A DNA stretch of 64,000 bases from Luteococcus japonicus (GTDB lineage Bacteria; Actinomycetota; Actinomycetes; Propionibacteriales; Propionibacteriaceae): contig NZ_RKHG01000001.1 in assembly GCF_003752415.1 (NCBI RefSeq), positions 62,001 to 126,000 of the forward strand, written 5' to 3'. Position numbers and translations under genes: made by a program. A model generated the notes under the pieces. That model had not been told where the DNA came from and did not search any database. It saw only the letters and a list, made by a program, of their open reading frames with translations. Position 1 is the first letter of the stretch. Each line of letters opens with the position of its first letter. Of the stretch, positions 51,073-61,683 are shown one piece after another.

Positions 51073-52548
51073 ATGTTGTCGATGGCGCACGTGATGACCG
51101 AGCACACGGACCTGTCCGAGAGCGACAGGCAGTGGCTCAGGGGCCTGGTCAACGAGTGGCACCTGTTCGCGGACGTCTCCTTCTCAGACCTGATCCTGTG
51201 GGTCCCCGACGTCGACGACAACATCTTCTGGGCCGCCGCACAGATCCGCCCCACGACCGGCCCCACCGCGTTGGAGGACGACGTGGTGGGCGATGACATC
51301 TCCTACGACGCTGAACACCTGGTCACCGCGGCGTACATGTGCCAAGAGATCAGCGAGACCAGCGACAACCAGCTCAGTGCCGGCATCCCGGTGGACGTCT
51401 GGGCCATCCCGGTGATGCGCGGCGGACGCTGCATCGCCGTCGTCGAACGGCACACCAACCAGATGGGTGTGCGCGCCCCCGGTGCGCTGGAGGACTGCTA
51501 CCTGGACACCGCGGACATCCTCGCGCAGATGCTGCAGCACGGGGCGTTTCCCATCTCCCCACCCAGTGAGCACACCTTCAGCCCGCGAGTGGGTGACGGG
51601 CTGCTCAGCCTCGACGACTGCGGGGTCATCCGTTTCGCAAGCCCGAATGCCGTCTCCGCCTACCGCAAGTTGGGTCATGCCGGAGACCTGGAGGGTGAGG
51701 AGTTCCGGCAGCTCACCCAGTCCCTGGTGGAAGGTCTCGAGGACGTCGGTCAAAGCTTCGGCCAGGACCTGTCGGGCCGAGCGGCGCGGGAACTGGAGGT
51801 CTCGAACTCCCGGGCGAGCGTCCGCTTGCGGATCATCCCGCTGCTCTCCTACGACGACCGGCCGCCGGGCATCCTGGTGCTCTGCCGCGACACCACGCAG
51901 CTGCGTCTGCAGCAGCGCCAGCTGGTCACCAAGGACGCCACGATCCGCGAGATCCACCACCGCGTGAAGAACAACCTGCAGACCGTCGCCGCCCTGCTGC
52001 GCCTGCAGTCCCGCCGCATCCAGTCGGAGGAGGCGAAGGGCGCCCTCAAGGACGCGATGAGCCGGGTGAGCGCCATCGCAGTGGTGCACGAGATCCTGTC
52101 CCAGGCCTTCGATGAGGCGGTGGCCTTCGACGACGTCGCGGACCGCATCCTGCGGATGGTGGGCGACGTGTCCGCCTCCTCCGGCAAGGTGCACGCCCGA
52201 CGGGAGGGAAGCTTCGGGATGATTCCTGCCGACGTGGCCACCAACCTGTCCCTGGTGGTGACCGAGCTGTGCCAGAACGCCGTCGAGCACGGCCTCGAGT
52301 CCTCCTCCGGGGACGTGACGGTGCGGCCCGTGCGCACCGGCGACGAGCTGGTCGTCGACGTGCTGGATGCAGGCCTGGGCATTCTCGAGGACTTCGACAT
52401 GCGTGCCAGCCACAGTCTGGGCCTGTCCATCGTGCGCACGCTGGTGGAGGACCTGGGTGGGACCTTCACACTGGGCAACCGTGACGACGGTCCGGGAGCC
52501 CGTGCGCGCGTGGTGCTGCCGCTGGCGGAGCACCGGGGTGGCAACTGA
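51073..52548 (+). CDS. pdtaS: PdtaS-type cytoplasmic sensor histidine kinase
   Basis: A 491-residue soluble kinase without membrane helices. Residues 15-155 are a GAF-like sensor domain, 170-285 a PAS domain (LSLDDCGVIRFASPNAVSAY), and 290-370 the HisKA_2 domain with the phospho-acceptor His in IREIHHRVKNNLQTVAALLRLQSRR. The rest is HATPase_c (LSLVVTELCQNAVEHGL, GLGILEDFD, SLGLSIVRTLV). In mycobacteria PdtaS acts with the RNA-binding regulator PdtaR; that partner is not in this window. ATG, GTG and TTG codons cluster near the start, so the first residues are uncertain. Confidence 0.9.
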   Translation: MLSMAHVMTEHTDLSESDRQWLRGLVNEWHLFADVSFSDLILWVPDVDDNIFWAAAQIRPTTGPTALEDDVVGDDISYDAEHLVTAAYMCQEISETSDNQLSAGIPVDVWAIPVMRGGRCIAVVERHTNQMGVRAPGALEDCYLDTADILAQMLQHGAFPISPPSEHTFSPRVGDGLLSLDDCGVIRFASPNAVSAYRKLGHAGDLEGEEFRQLTQSLVEGLEDVGQSFGQDLSGRAARELEVSNSRASVRLRIIPLLSYDDRPPGILVLCRDTTQLRLQQRQLVTKDATIREIHHRVKNNLQTVAALLRLQSRRIQSEEAKGALKDAMSRVSAIAVVHEILSQAFDEAVAFDDVADRILRMVGDVSASSGKVHARREGSFGMIPADVATNLSLVVTELCQNAVEHGLESSSGDVTVRPVRTGDELVVDVLDAGLGILEDFDMRASHSLGLSIVRTLVEDLGGTFTLGNRDDGPGARARVVLPLAEHRGGN

Positions 52549-52556
52549 GCCCACAC

Positions 52557-52596
52557 ACGAGGACAGCCGCCCGGCGAACCGGGCGGCTGTCCTCGT
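52557..52596. terminator. Bidirectional terminator between pdtaS and whiB1
   Basis: ACGAGGACAGCCGCCCGG and its complement form an 18-base perfect stem with a CGAA loop. It lies between convergent genes and should serve both. Confidence 0.9.
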
Positions 52597-52613
52597 TGAT
52601 CAGCTGTGTGGGG

Positions 52614-52865
52614 TCAGGAATTCCGGAGGCGGGAGCGGGCCTGGCGACGCTTCATGGCTCGTCGCTCGTCCTCGCTGAGGCCTCCCCAGACACCGTGGTC
52701 CTGACCGGCCTCGATGGCCCAGGCCAGACACTGTTCACGCACCTCGCAGCGTCGACAGACCTTCTTGGCCTCCTCGATCTGGAGGATGGCCGGGCCCGTG
52801 TTGCCGATCGGGAAGAACAGCTCCGGATCCTCGGTCAGGCAGGCAGCCTTGTGGCGCCAATCCAT
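52614..52865 (-). CDS. whiB1: WhiB1-type [4Fe-4S] transcription factor
   Basis: An 83-residue WhiB protein that binds an NO- and O2-sensitive [4Fe-4S] cluster and the primary sigma factor. The four ligands are Cys9, Cys37, Cys40 and Cys46. The GVWGG turn (58-62) and a basic C-terminal tail (MKRRQARSRLRNS) contact sigma and DNA. The length and sequence fit WhiB1, the essential housekeeping member. AAAGGAG lies eight bases before the ATG. The frame is open further upstream but without coding character. Confidence 0.93.
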   Translation of the reverse strand: MDWRHKAACLTEDPELFFPIGNTGPAILQIEEAKKVCRRCEVREQCLAWAIEAGQDHGVWGGLSEDERRAMKRRQARSRLRNS

Positions 52866-53047
52866 CAGTACTACTCCTTTGGAGAAAATTGCGACGGGCC
52901 GTAGTCCAGAACCTCTGACGAACAGAGGGAAACCCGGCAACCCACTGGATCCACGAACGAACCGTGAAACCAGCCTAGATGAGTTTGGCAACTCGGAGGC
53001 CCGTTGACAAGAGATTCTGCAATCCAATGCTCAGGGCGCATACAGTA

Positions 53048-53439
53048 ATGCAGGTGACTGACACCCGAACCAGCCCGCGCCGCTCGCTCGCCCAGACCTG
53101 TGCCACCGGTGGAACGGTCCTGGCGGCCCTGGTATTCCTGTTCGTCGGAGTCGGATCCCTGGGCGTCAACAATGGCGTCTTCTCCGCCGGGATCGCGCTG
53201 ATGCTGATCGGCTACGCAGCCCTGCTGGGGCTCATCGCGCAGGCAGCGCACACCGGCTGGGGCCCGGGCAATGGTGCCGTGGTCGCCAGCTCACTGCTGC
53301 ACATGTTGGTCGGTGTGTCCACCGCGCGGGGCTCGAACCAGTGGTGGCTGTGGATCTTCGTGGCGCTGGCCGCGGCCACCCTCGTCGGGGCGCTCAAGGC
53401 GCACCTCGACGAGGTGAAGGCCGACGGCCAGTCTGCCGC

Positions 53440-53449
<10 letters not shown>
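53048..53449 (+). CDS. Small four-helix membrane protein of unknown function
   Basis: A 133-residue protein with a short basic N-terminus and four hydrophobic segments (about residues 20-40, 46-67, 75-92, 98-115), then an acidic tail (HLDEVKADGQSAAQS). I recognise no family. A TTGACA is present about 40 bases upstream of the ATG, without a well-spaced -10. It overlaps the convergent galK gene by 10 bases at the 3' end. Confidence 0.65.
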
Positions 53450-54590
<1,141 letters not shown>

Positions 54591-54591
<1 letters not shown>

Positions 54592-54767
54592 CAATCGTCC
54601 TCGTCATCCAGCCGGGCGAGCCAGGTCGCCAGTCTTTCCACGCTGACCTCGAACTCGGGGTTCAGGTCAACGAAGATCTTCATCTGGTCTGCAAGCCAAG
54701 AGAAGCTGACTTCCTCGTCTCCTCGACGGGAAGCCAGCTCCTCCAGGCCACGGTCGGTGAAATACAC
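54591..54767 (-). CDS. DUF6104-family small protein
   Basis: A 58-residue acidic protein (FTDRGLEELASRRGDEEVSF, then DLNPEFEVSVERLATWLARLDDEDD) matching a small actinobacterial family of unknown role. I chose the GTG before YFTDRG, as homologues start there. It is located between kgd and galK, 16 bases after the kgd stop, so it may be part of the kgd transcript. Confidence 0.8.
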
Positions 54768-54783
54768 GACCCACAAACTACTA

Positions 54784-57700
54784 CTACTGGGCCAGGGCGC
54801 GCTCCATCAGGTCCTTCTCCTGGTCCGTGTGCACCTTGTGCGAGCCGACCGACGGGGCCGCGGCGACCTCACGGGAGATGACACGCATGGTGGACAGGTC
54901 GCGGGAGGGCAGGTGCTCCTTGACCGCGGCGGGCAGGTTGAGCGCCATGAAGGGCCACGGACCCTGGTTCTCGGGCTCGTCCTGCACGAAGCGTATGTCG
55001 GTGACGTGCTCGTAGGCCTTGAGCTCCTCGGCCAGCTCCTGCGCGGGCAGCGGGTAGAGCCGCTCGAGCGAGAGGATGGCCACCTGTCCGTCCAGACCGG
55101 CCTTCGCGCGGGCCGCGACGAGCTCCCAACGAACCTTGCCGGAGCAGAGCAGCACCGTGCGCACGGCGCTCGGGTCGCTGATCGTCGGATCGCCCAGCGC
55201 CGGATGCCACTTGCCGGAGGTGAACTCCTCGGGCTGGCTGGTGGCCAGCTTGTTGCGGAGCATGGACTTCGGGGTGGCGATCACCGTCGGGCGGTGCCAG
55301 TTGACGTAGGCGTGCTGGCGCAGCAGGTGGAAGTGGCTGGCCGGCGTCGACGGCTGGCAGACCGCGAGGTTGTTCTCGGCGCACAGCTGCAGCCACCGCT
55401 CGATGCGGCAGGAGCTGTGGTCAGGACCCTGACCCTCGTAGCCGTGCGGCAGGAGGAGCACGACACCGGACTTCTGGCCCCACTTGGCGAAGCCGGAGCT
55501 GATGTACTCGTCGGCGATGCTCTGGGCACCGTTCGCGAAGTCACCGAACTGGCTCTCCCACATGACCAGCGCCTCGGGCGCCGCAACGGAGTAGCCGTAC
55601 TCGAAGCCCATCACTGCGTACTCGCTGAGCAGCGAGTCGTAGATGTCGAAGTTCGCCTGGTCCTCGGTGAGGTGCTTCAGCGGGACGTAGGCCTCGTTGG
55701 TGCGACGGTCCACGATCGCTCCGAAACGCTGGCTGAAGGTGCCCCGGCGCGTGTCCTGACCGCTCATCCGGACCGGACGGCCCTCCATCAGCAGGGAACC
55801 CACCGCCAGCAGTTCGCCGGTCGCCCAGTCGATCGGGCCCTCCTTGATCTGCTTGGCGCGACGGGCCAGCTGCGGCAACACCTTCGCGTGGCCCTCGAAG
55901 CCCTCGGGCATCTCGAGATGAACCCGCGCCACCTGCTCGAGCATCTCCTGGGTGATGGCGGTGTTGTTGTCGCCCTCGTCCCATCGGCTCGGCTTGGTGG
56001 GGTAGAAGGGCACGCGGGTGTACTCGTCGTCGGGACCGGTGAGTTGCTTGGCCTCCTTGAAGACATCCTCCAGACGGGCGCGGAACTTGTTCATCACGTC
56101 TTCCGCATCCTGGGTGGTGATGTCACCTCGGCCGATCAGGCTCTCCGTGTACAGCTTGTGCGTGGAGCGCTTCTGCTCGATCAGGTCGTACATGTTCGGC
56201 TGGGTGAAGCTCGGGTCATCGCCCTCGTTGTGGCCGCGACGGCGGTAGCAGACCAGGTCGATCACTACGTCCTTGTTGAACCGCTGCCGGTACTCGAAGG
56301 CGATCCGGCCGGCGAGCACGCAGGCGTCCGGGTCATCGCCGTTGACATGGATGACGGGCGCCTGGATCACCTTGGCCACGTCGGTGCAGTAGACACTGGA
56401 GCGGGACTCCACCGGCGAGGTGGTGAAGCCCACCTGGTTGTTGACCACGACGTGCACCGTGCCGCCCACGCGGTAGCCGCGCAGCTGGCTCATCTGCAGC
56501 ACCTCGTAGACGACGCCCTGGCCGGCGAAGGCCGCGTCACCGTGCAGCAGGATCGGCAGGACCGGGTAGCCCTCGCCGTCGTTCAGTGCGCTGGGCAGGC
56601 GGTCCAGCTTGGCGCGGGTGATGCCTTCCAGCACCGGGTCCACGGTCTCCAGGTGCGACGGGTTGGCCGCCACCGAGGTGCGGATGGTGGCGCCGCTGGC
56701 GGCGGAGAACTTGCCCTCCGCGCCGAGGTGGTACTTCACGTCGCCCGAGCCCTGGGTACCGGCCATGCCGATGTTGCCCTCGAACTCCCGGAAGATCTGG
56801 CCGTAGCTCTTGCCGGCGATGTTGGCCAGCACGTTCAGACGGCCACGGTGCGGCATACCGATGCAGACCTCGTCCAGCGAGTTGTCGGCGGCCAGCTCGC
56901 AGATCTCGTCGAGCAGCACGATGGTGGACTCGCCACCCTCGAGGCTGAAGCGCTTCTGGCCGACGAACTTGGTCTGCAGGAAGGTCTCGAAGATCTCCGC
57001 CTCGTTGAGCTTGTCGAGGATGCGCAGGTGCTCCTCGCGGGGCAGGGGAGTGTGCGGCTTCTCGAACTTCTCCTGGAACCAGCGACGCTGTTCGGTGTCC
57101 GAGATGTGCATGTACTCGATGCCCATGGTGTGGCAGTAGGAGTCACGCAGGATGTCCAGGATCTCGCGCAGCGTCATGTAGCTGCGGGCCTCGCCAGCGA
57201 AGGTGCCGACCGCGAACTCGCGGTCCAGGTCCCACACAGTCAGGCCGTGGGTCTCCAGCTCGAGTTCGGGGTGGGTGCGCTGGCGGTACTCCAGCGGGTC
57301 GACGTCGGCCATGAGGTGGCCCAGGCTGCGGTAGGCCTGGATCAGCTCGACGACACGGGCCTCCTTGGGCACCTGACTGTAGCGGTGGGCGCTGACGTCG
57401 GTGTCCCAACGCAGCGGCGGGTAGGGGACGCGCAGGCTCTCGAAGATCTGGTCGTAGAAACCGTCCTCGCCCAGCAGCAGCCGGTGCATCTTGCGCAGGA
57501 ACTCACCGGACTGTGCGCCCTGGATGACGCGGTGGTCATAGGTGGAGGTCAGCGTGGTGATCTTGCTGACGCCCAGCTCGTTGATCCGGCTCTCGCTGGT
57601 GCCCTGGAACTCCGGCGGGTAGTCGATGGATCCGACGCCGACGATGACTCCCTGGCCATTCATCAGGCGGGGCACCGAGTGGTTGGTGCCCAGGCCACCG

Positions 57701-58632
57701 GGATTGGTCAGCGAGGCGGTGACGCCCTGGAAGTCCTCGACACCGAGCTTGCCGGTACGGCCCTTCTTGACGACCTCCTCGTAGGCGGCCCACCACTGCA
57801 TGAAGTCGAGCTGCTCGCAGCCCTTGATGGCGGGCACGACCAGGTTGCGGGTGCCGTCGGGCTTGACGAGGTCCATGGCCAGACCGATGTTGATCGACGG
57901 GTTCTCGATCAGGACGGGCTTGCCGTTCTCCTCGCCGTAGGCATTGTTCATGGCCGGGATGGCCTTGAGCGCCTGCACCATCGCGAAGCCGATGATGTGG
58001 GTGAAACTGACCTTGCCACCCTTCGAGCGCTTGAGGAAGTTGTTGATCACGGTGCGCTGGTCGATGACCAGCTTCATCGGGACCGACCGCACGGTGGTGG
58101 CCACCGGCATGGTCAGCGAGGCGTCCATGGCCTTGGCCGTGCGCATCGGCACGCCCTTCATGACCGTCTTCTTGGGCTCCTGGCTGGCCACCTTGGGGCG
58201 GTTGGCGGGATTCGGCGCATTGGCGCTCAGGCCCGAGGCGTGTCCGGGCGTGGACGGCGTCTCGGTGCGCACCTCGCGCTGCTCGACCTTGGTGGGCTTG
58301 GGGGCCTCGGCCGGGGCGGACTGTTTGGGCTGCGCTGGGTCGGACTGTTTGGGCTGCGCTGGGGCGGACTGTTTGGGCTGCGCTGGGGCGGACTGTTCGG
58401 GCTGCACCGGGGCGGACTGTTCGGGCTGCGCCGGGGTGGCCTGCTGCGGGGCGGCAGCAGGAGCGGGTGCGGCGGCGGGCGTCGCCTGCTGCGCCTGCGC
58501 CGGCGAGTTCTTGGCGAAATAGGCCGCCCACGCGGCATCCACGCTGCTCGGATCGGACTTGTACTGCTCGTACATTTCCTCGATCAGCCAGTCGTTGGCG
58601 CCGAAGTCACTGGAGGAGTCGTTGTTTGACAT
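54784..58632 (-). CDS. kgd: Multifunctional 2-oxoglutarate decarboxylase/dehydrogenase (E2o-E1o fusion)
   Basis: A 1282-residue actinobacterial SucA/Kgd/OdhA for the TCA cycle. Residues 1-40 are the short N-terminal 2-OGDH helix (FGANDWLIEEMYEQY). Residues 45-130 are a Pro/Gln/Ala linker encoded by tandem repeats. About 140-370 is an E2-type acyltransferase domain ending TYDHRVIQGAQSGEFLRKM. The rest is ThDP-dependent E1: GMPHRGRLNVLANI, FAGQGVVYEVLQMSQLRGYRVGG, and the transketolase-like pyrimidine domain with SEYAVMGFEYGYS and LPHGYEGQGPDHSS. In relatives the FHA protein OdhI/GarA inhibits it. Confidence 0.96.
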   Translation of the reverse strand: MSNNDSSSDFGANDWLIEEMYEQYKSDPSSVDAAWAAYFAKNSPAQAQQATPAAAPAPAAAPQQATPAQPEQSAPVQPEQSAPAQPKQSAPAQPKQSDPAQPKQSAPAEAPKPTKVEQREVRTETPSTPGHASGLSANAPNPANRPKVASQEPKKTVMKGVPMRTAKAMDASLTMPVATTVRSVPMKLVIDQRTVINNFLKRSKGGKVSFTHIIGFAMVQALKAIPAMNNAYGEENGKPVLIENPSINIGLAMDLVKPDGTRNLVVPAIKGCEQLDFMQWWAAYEEVVKKGRTGKLGVEDFQGVTASLTNPGGLGTNHSVPRLMNGQGVIVGVGSIDYPPEFQGTSESRINELGVSKITTLTSTYDHRVIQGAQSGEFLRKMHRLLLGEDGFYDQIFESLRVPYPPLRWDTDVSAHRYSQVPKEARVVELIQAYRSLGHLMADVDPLEYRQRTHPELELETHGLTVWDLDREFAVGTFAGEARSYMTLREILDILRDSYCHTMGIEYMHISDTEQRRWFQEKFEKPHTPLPREEHLRILDKLNEAEIFETFLQTKFVGQKRFSLEGGESTIVLLDEICELAADNSLDEVCIGMPHRGRLNVLANIAGKSYGQIFREFEGNIGMAGTQGSGDVKYHLGAEGKFSAASGATIRTSVAANPSHLETVDPVLEGITRAKLDRLPSALNDGEGYPVLPILLHGDAAFAGQGVVYEVLQMSQLRGYRVGGTVHVVVNNQVGFTTSPVESRSSVYCTDVAKVIQAPVIHVNGDDPDACVLAGRIAFEYRQRFNKDVVIDLVCYRRRGHNEGDDPSFTQPNMYDLIEQKRSTHKLYTESLIGRGDITTQDAEDVMNKFRARLEDVFKEAKQLTGPDDEYTRVPFYPTKPSRWDEGDNNTAITQEMLEQVARVHLEMPEGFEGHAKVLPQLARRAKQIKEGPIDWATGELLAVGSLLMEGRPVRMSGQDTRRGTFSQRFGAIVDRRTNEAYVPLKHLTEDQANFDIYDSLLSEYAVMGFEYGYSVAAPEALVMWESQFGDFANGAQSIADEYISSGFAKWGQKSGVVLLLPHGYEGQGPDHSSCRIERWLQLCAENNLAVCQPSTPASHFHLLRQHAYVNWHRPTVIATPKSMLRNKLATSQPEEFTSGKWHPALGDPTISDPSAVRTVLLCSGKVRWELVAARAKAGLDGQVAILSLERLYPLPAQELAEELKAYEHVTDIRFVQDEPENQGPWPFMALNLPAAVKEHLPSRDLSTMRVISREVAAAPSVGSHKVHTDQEKDLMERALAQ
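58317..58437 (-). repeat. 24-bp tandem repeat in the kgd linker
   Basis: Five near-identical 24-base units encode repeats of the form (Q)SAPAQPK/E. Three use Lys and two use Glu in the variable position, and one has Asp for Ala. It elongates the flexible linker between the N-terminal helix and the E2 domain, and copy number may differ between strains. Confidence 0.85.
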
Positions 58633-58702
58633 GTGTTGTGCGGTGGCTCGGGCCACCATCGCCTTCTTCCGGTGTGTGTTGGCCTGCGGCAGGCCCCTGC
58701 GC

Positions 58703-60019
58703 CTACCTGGATGCGATGTTATCCGTTACCCGGGTGGCTTGGGCAAACCTGTTTGTCATCAATCCTTCAACAGTCCACCAGACGGTGATGGCCGTCAAGC
58801 CCACGAGCCCCAGATTTCGGCCGACGAGCGCCGCCGTCGCGCCCCGGTCGGCTGTCTCGGGCACGATCAGGCCGAGGTAGTGGTTGGGGTAGACGTACTG
58901 GGTGGCCCAGGCGATCGCCAGGCATGTGACGGCCACCAGAGTGGCCCTGGCCCGGTGCTTGCCGCGGGGCGCGAGTCCAAGCCAGGCAGCGCTGACGGCC
59001 CCCAGCCACGCGACATATTGCGGGCTGAGGGTCTTGTTCGCGCTCAGCATGACGAGCACGATGGACAGGCAGGCCAGAGCCCGCAGGTCGGGGCTGGCCC
59101 CCTCCCGGAAGACCAGCACGGCGATGACTCCGGTGTAGAGGACACCCAGAGCCATGGCGACGGAGGAAAGTCGAAGAAGTGTTTCGACGTGCGGACCGAA
59201 GACCTCGAAGGCATTGAAGGGAGACATCCTCACGTCCCACCGGACCGCTGCATTGCCCGCCTGTTCCGGCCCGCCGAAGGCGCGCAGGAGGATCGGGACG
59301 CTCGCCCAGGCGCTCTCGATCTGAAGTCCCCGTCCGGACTGCCAGGACAGGGGTGAGACGAGCCGCATCGGGCCGGCGACGAGCAGGGAGGCCAGGGCCA
59401 GGCCCATGCCCGTCGCGCTGAACCAGACGAGGCGTTCCCGGGAAGAACGGTCACGCCCCAGCAGGGGGGCAATCAGCAGCGCCGGCCACAGCTTGATGCC
59501 GGCTCCCAAGGCCATCAGGGCCCCGGACAGCCCTGGCCGACGGGCCACCAGGAAGACCGCGACGCCCACCACCACGCCGGCCAGCAGGTCATAGCGGAAC
59601 CAGATCAGTGGCCCCATCGCAAAGGTGAAGACCATCCAGTAGATGGCCGCCACCTTGGAGCGGCCCTGCCACAACCAGACCGAGAAGCCTCCGTCGAGCA
59701 CGGCCATCAGCAGCGCGAAGAGCAGGCAGTAGAGCGAGACGTCGTCATCGATGGGCTGGCGCAGCACGTCCAGCAGCCAGACCACCGGCATCGGGTACTC
59801 GCGCAGCACCGTGGAGTAGTCCTGTGCGCCCTGCAACTGACCGAAGTAGTAGCGCACGTCGTTGATGATGAAGGTGTAGTCCTTCGCCCACTGGTGGAGC
59901 ATCCAGCAGCGGGAGAGCACCCAGAGCGCCACCCACGGGACGGCACTGCCCAGCAGCAGCCGACGGATGTCGGTGCCGAGCAGGGACGGGGGACTGGATT
60001 CGGGGGCGGGGGAGCTCAC
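58703..60019 (-). CDS. GT87/DUF2029-like polyprenol-linked mannosyltransferase
   Basis: A 438-residue protein with about ten membrane helices. It has the GT87 layout: an N-terminal extracytoplasmic loop after helix 1 with NDVRYYFGQLQG and an Asp, YPMPVVWLLDVLR, an AGIKLWPALLIAPLLG signature, and RLVSPLSWQSGRGLQIES. GT87 enzymes add mannose from polyprenyl-phosphate-mannose to cell-wall lipids. It follows a second copy by only nine bases, so both are co-transcribed. Exact acceptor unknown. Confidence 0.82.
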   Translation of the reverse strand: MSSPAPESSPPSLLGTDIRRLLLGSAVPWVALWVLSRCWMLHQWAKDYTFIINDVRYYFGQLQGAQDYSTVLREYPMPVVWLLDVLRQPIDDDVSLYCLLFALLMAVLDGGFSVWLWQGRSKVAAIYWMVFTFAMGPLIWFRYDLLAGVVVGVAVFLVARRPGLSGALMALGAGIKLWPALLIAPLLGRDRSSRERLVWFSATGMGLALASLLVAGPMRLVSPLSWQSGRGLQIESAWASVPILLRAFGGPEQAGNAAVRWDVRMSPFNAFEVFGPHVETLLRLSSVAMALGVLYTGVIAVLVFREGASPDLRALACLSIVLVMLSANKTLSPQYVAWLGAVSAAWLGLAPRGKHRARATLVAVTCLAIAWATQYVYPNHYLGLIVPETADRGATAALVGRNLGLVGLTAITVWWTVEGLMTNRFAQATRVTDNIASR

Positions 60020-60028
60020 GTTCTCCGT

Positions 60029-61390
60029 TCAGCGTTCGGCGTCTGTGGCCAACCGGGTGGCCTCGATCTGGCGCGGATGCAGGAAGCTCCAGATCCACGC
60101 CGCGATCTTGAACAGTACCCAGCACAGGACCACATTGCGGGCGGCCAGCACCAGCGTGGCGCCGTGCATGCCGGGCCGGTGACCCACCAGCGACGCATAT
60201 CCGATGGGGTAGATGATCTGGGTCAGCAGGGTGATCACCAGCGTCCACTCGCTGATCTCCGCCAGATGGTGCTCGTCGCTGCGGGCCCGGTGGCTGCCCT
60301 TGGGGTTCTCGCTGGCCATGGCCCAGCCCGCGGCCAGCGGGCCACCCACCCAGATGATGTACTGCGGACTGAATGTCTTGTTGGCCACGATCATCACGAA
60401 GATGACCAGCAGCATCAGGGCAGCTCCCTCGATCAGGCGCTGGTCCCCGCGGCGCAGCCACAGCAGGTAGCAGGCCACAGTGGCCAGCAGGCCCAGCGCC
60501 ATTGCCGCGGAGGCGAGGGTCTGGAAGAGCTCGGTGGCGGGCCCGGAGATCTCCCACGCGTTGAAGTCGCTGACGGCCACCCAGAAGGTCTCGGGGGTCA
60601 TCATCCGCCACAGCATCGGGATCGTGGCCCACACGCTCTCGATCTGCAGTCCGCGCTGACCCTGCCAGCCCAGGGGGGAGACGAGCCGGTCCCAGCCGGC
60701 CCAGACCAGACTGGCGATCGCGAGCAGGCATCCCGATCCCCAGAAGCCGAGGCTGGTGAGCAACCGGTTTCGCCGTGGTGAGCCGTGCTCCCGGTCCCCC
60801 AGGAGCGCTGGCCACAGCAGCGCCGGCCAGAGCTTGATTGCCGCGCCGATCCCGATCATCGCGCCCGACGCGACGGGTTGCTTCTTGCGCAGCAGGAGCA
60901 AGGCCCAGCCGGCCAGGACAGCCGTGATGATGTCGAAACGCAGGTAGGCGGTGGTGCCCACGAGAGGTACGAAGGCGGACCAGAAGGCGACGGCCTTGCC
61001 GCGCAGCCGCCCAGCGTCGTGCCACAGCGTCCAGGTGAAGGCGGCGTCCAGCAGGAACATCAGGCAGAAGAAGGCGGCCACATAGGCCCACCGGTGGCCG
61101 AAGCTCACCAGGTCCGGGAGCTTGAGCAGCCACAGGACGGGGGTGGGGTATTCGATCATCGTCGACTGGGGGCCGTTGAGGCCCATCCGGGTGATGTTCT
61201 CGTGGTAGTAGCGAGTGTCTCCCAGGGTGAAGAGCATGGCTGCCCATTCAAGGAAGAGGACGATGCGGCTGAACAGCCACACCTTCTTCATCAGGCGGGC
61301 ATCGTTGAGCCGTTCCGAGTCCCACCAGGCCCGCCACGGTGAGGTGGGGGTGAGGAAGCTGGCTTGTTCACTGGTGGAAGTCTGGCTCAC
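60029..61390 (-). CDS. GT87/DUF2029-like polyprenol-linked mannosyltransferase (paralogue)
   Basis: A 453-residue membrane protein, about ten helices, sharing with its neighbour the blocks EYPTPVLWLLKLP, GAAIKLWPALLWPALLG, RLVSPLGWQGQRGLQIESVW and ANKTFSPQYIIWVGGPLAA. The soluble N-terminus is longer. The resemblance points to an old tandem duplication. The pair may attach two sugars in sequence. tRNA-Arg lies 84 bases upstream. Confidence 0.82.
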   Translation of the reverse strand: MSQTSTSEQASFLTPTSPWRAWWDSERLNDARLMKKVWLFSRIVLFLEWAAMLFTLGDTRYYHENITRMGLNGPQSTMIEYPTPVLWLLKLPDLVSFGHRWAYVAAFFCLMFLLDAAFTWTLWHDAGRLRGKAVAFWSAFVPLVGTTAYLRFDIITAVLAGWALLLLRKKQPVASGAMIGIGAAIKLWPALLWPALLGDREHGSPRRNRLLTSLGFWGSGCLLAIASLVWAGWDRLVSPLGWQGQRGLQIESVWATIPMLWRMMTPETFWVAVSDFNAWEISGPATELFQTLASAAMALGLLATVACYLLWLRRGDQRLIEGAALMLLVIFVMIVANKTFSPQYIIWVGGPLAAGWAMASENPKGSHRARSDEHHLAEISEWTLVITLLTQIIYPIGYASLVGHRPGMHGATLVLAARNVVLCWVLFKIAAWIWSFLHPRQIEATRLATDAER

Positions 61391-61474
61391 TGGGGCCCCC
61401 GGTCGGCGGGCCGCGCCCGGGCCCAGTCACTACATGGACGAACACTGCTCTTGATGGACGAGAATCCGTCCTTC

Positions 61475-61549
61475 TGGCGCCCCCGGCAGGATTCGAACCT
61501 GCGCTCCCGCCTCCGGAGGGCGGTGCTCTATCCCCTGAGCTACGGGGGC
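61475..61549 (-). tRNA. tRNA-Arg (CCG)
   Basis: Acceptor GCCCCCG pairs with CGGGGGC, D-arm GCTCAGGGGATAGAGC, anticodon stem-loop CCGCC-CTCCGGA-GGCGG with anticodon CCG, T-arm GCAGG-TTCGAAT-CCTGC. The CCA end is encoded. It lies divergent from lysA. Confidence 0.95.
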
Positions 61550-61683
61550 CAGCCCCTGTTGGGGCGTGGACCACAGTAGCAGGCTCCGGCAGTGCTTCGT
61601 CACAAGGGTCGGGGTGGCGCGTCGCGTGTCAGCGTCTGGAACGTGGTCGAGGGTCGGTGGTGGCTTCTGGAAGGATCAGGGGT

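Noticed and set aside
53004-53046. Sigma-70 promoter (TTGACA and TACAGT) before the small membrane-protein gene
   Set aside because: The two hexamers are about 31 bases apart, too far for a normal promoter.
58317-58437. CRISPR-like array (regular 24-base repeats)
   Set aside because: The units are contiguous with no spacers and are in frame inside kgd, encoding a Pro/Gln linker.
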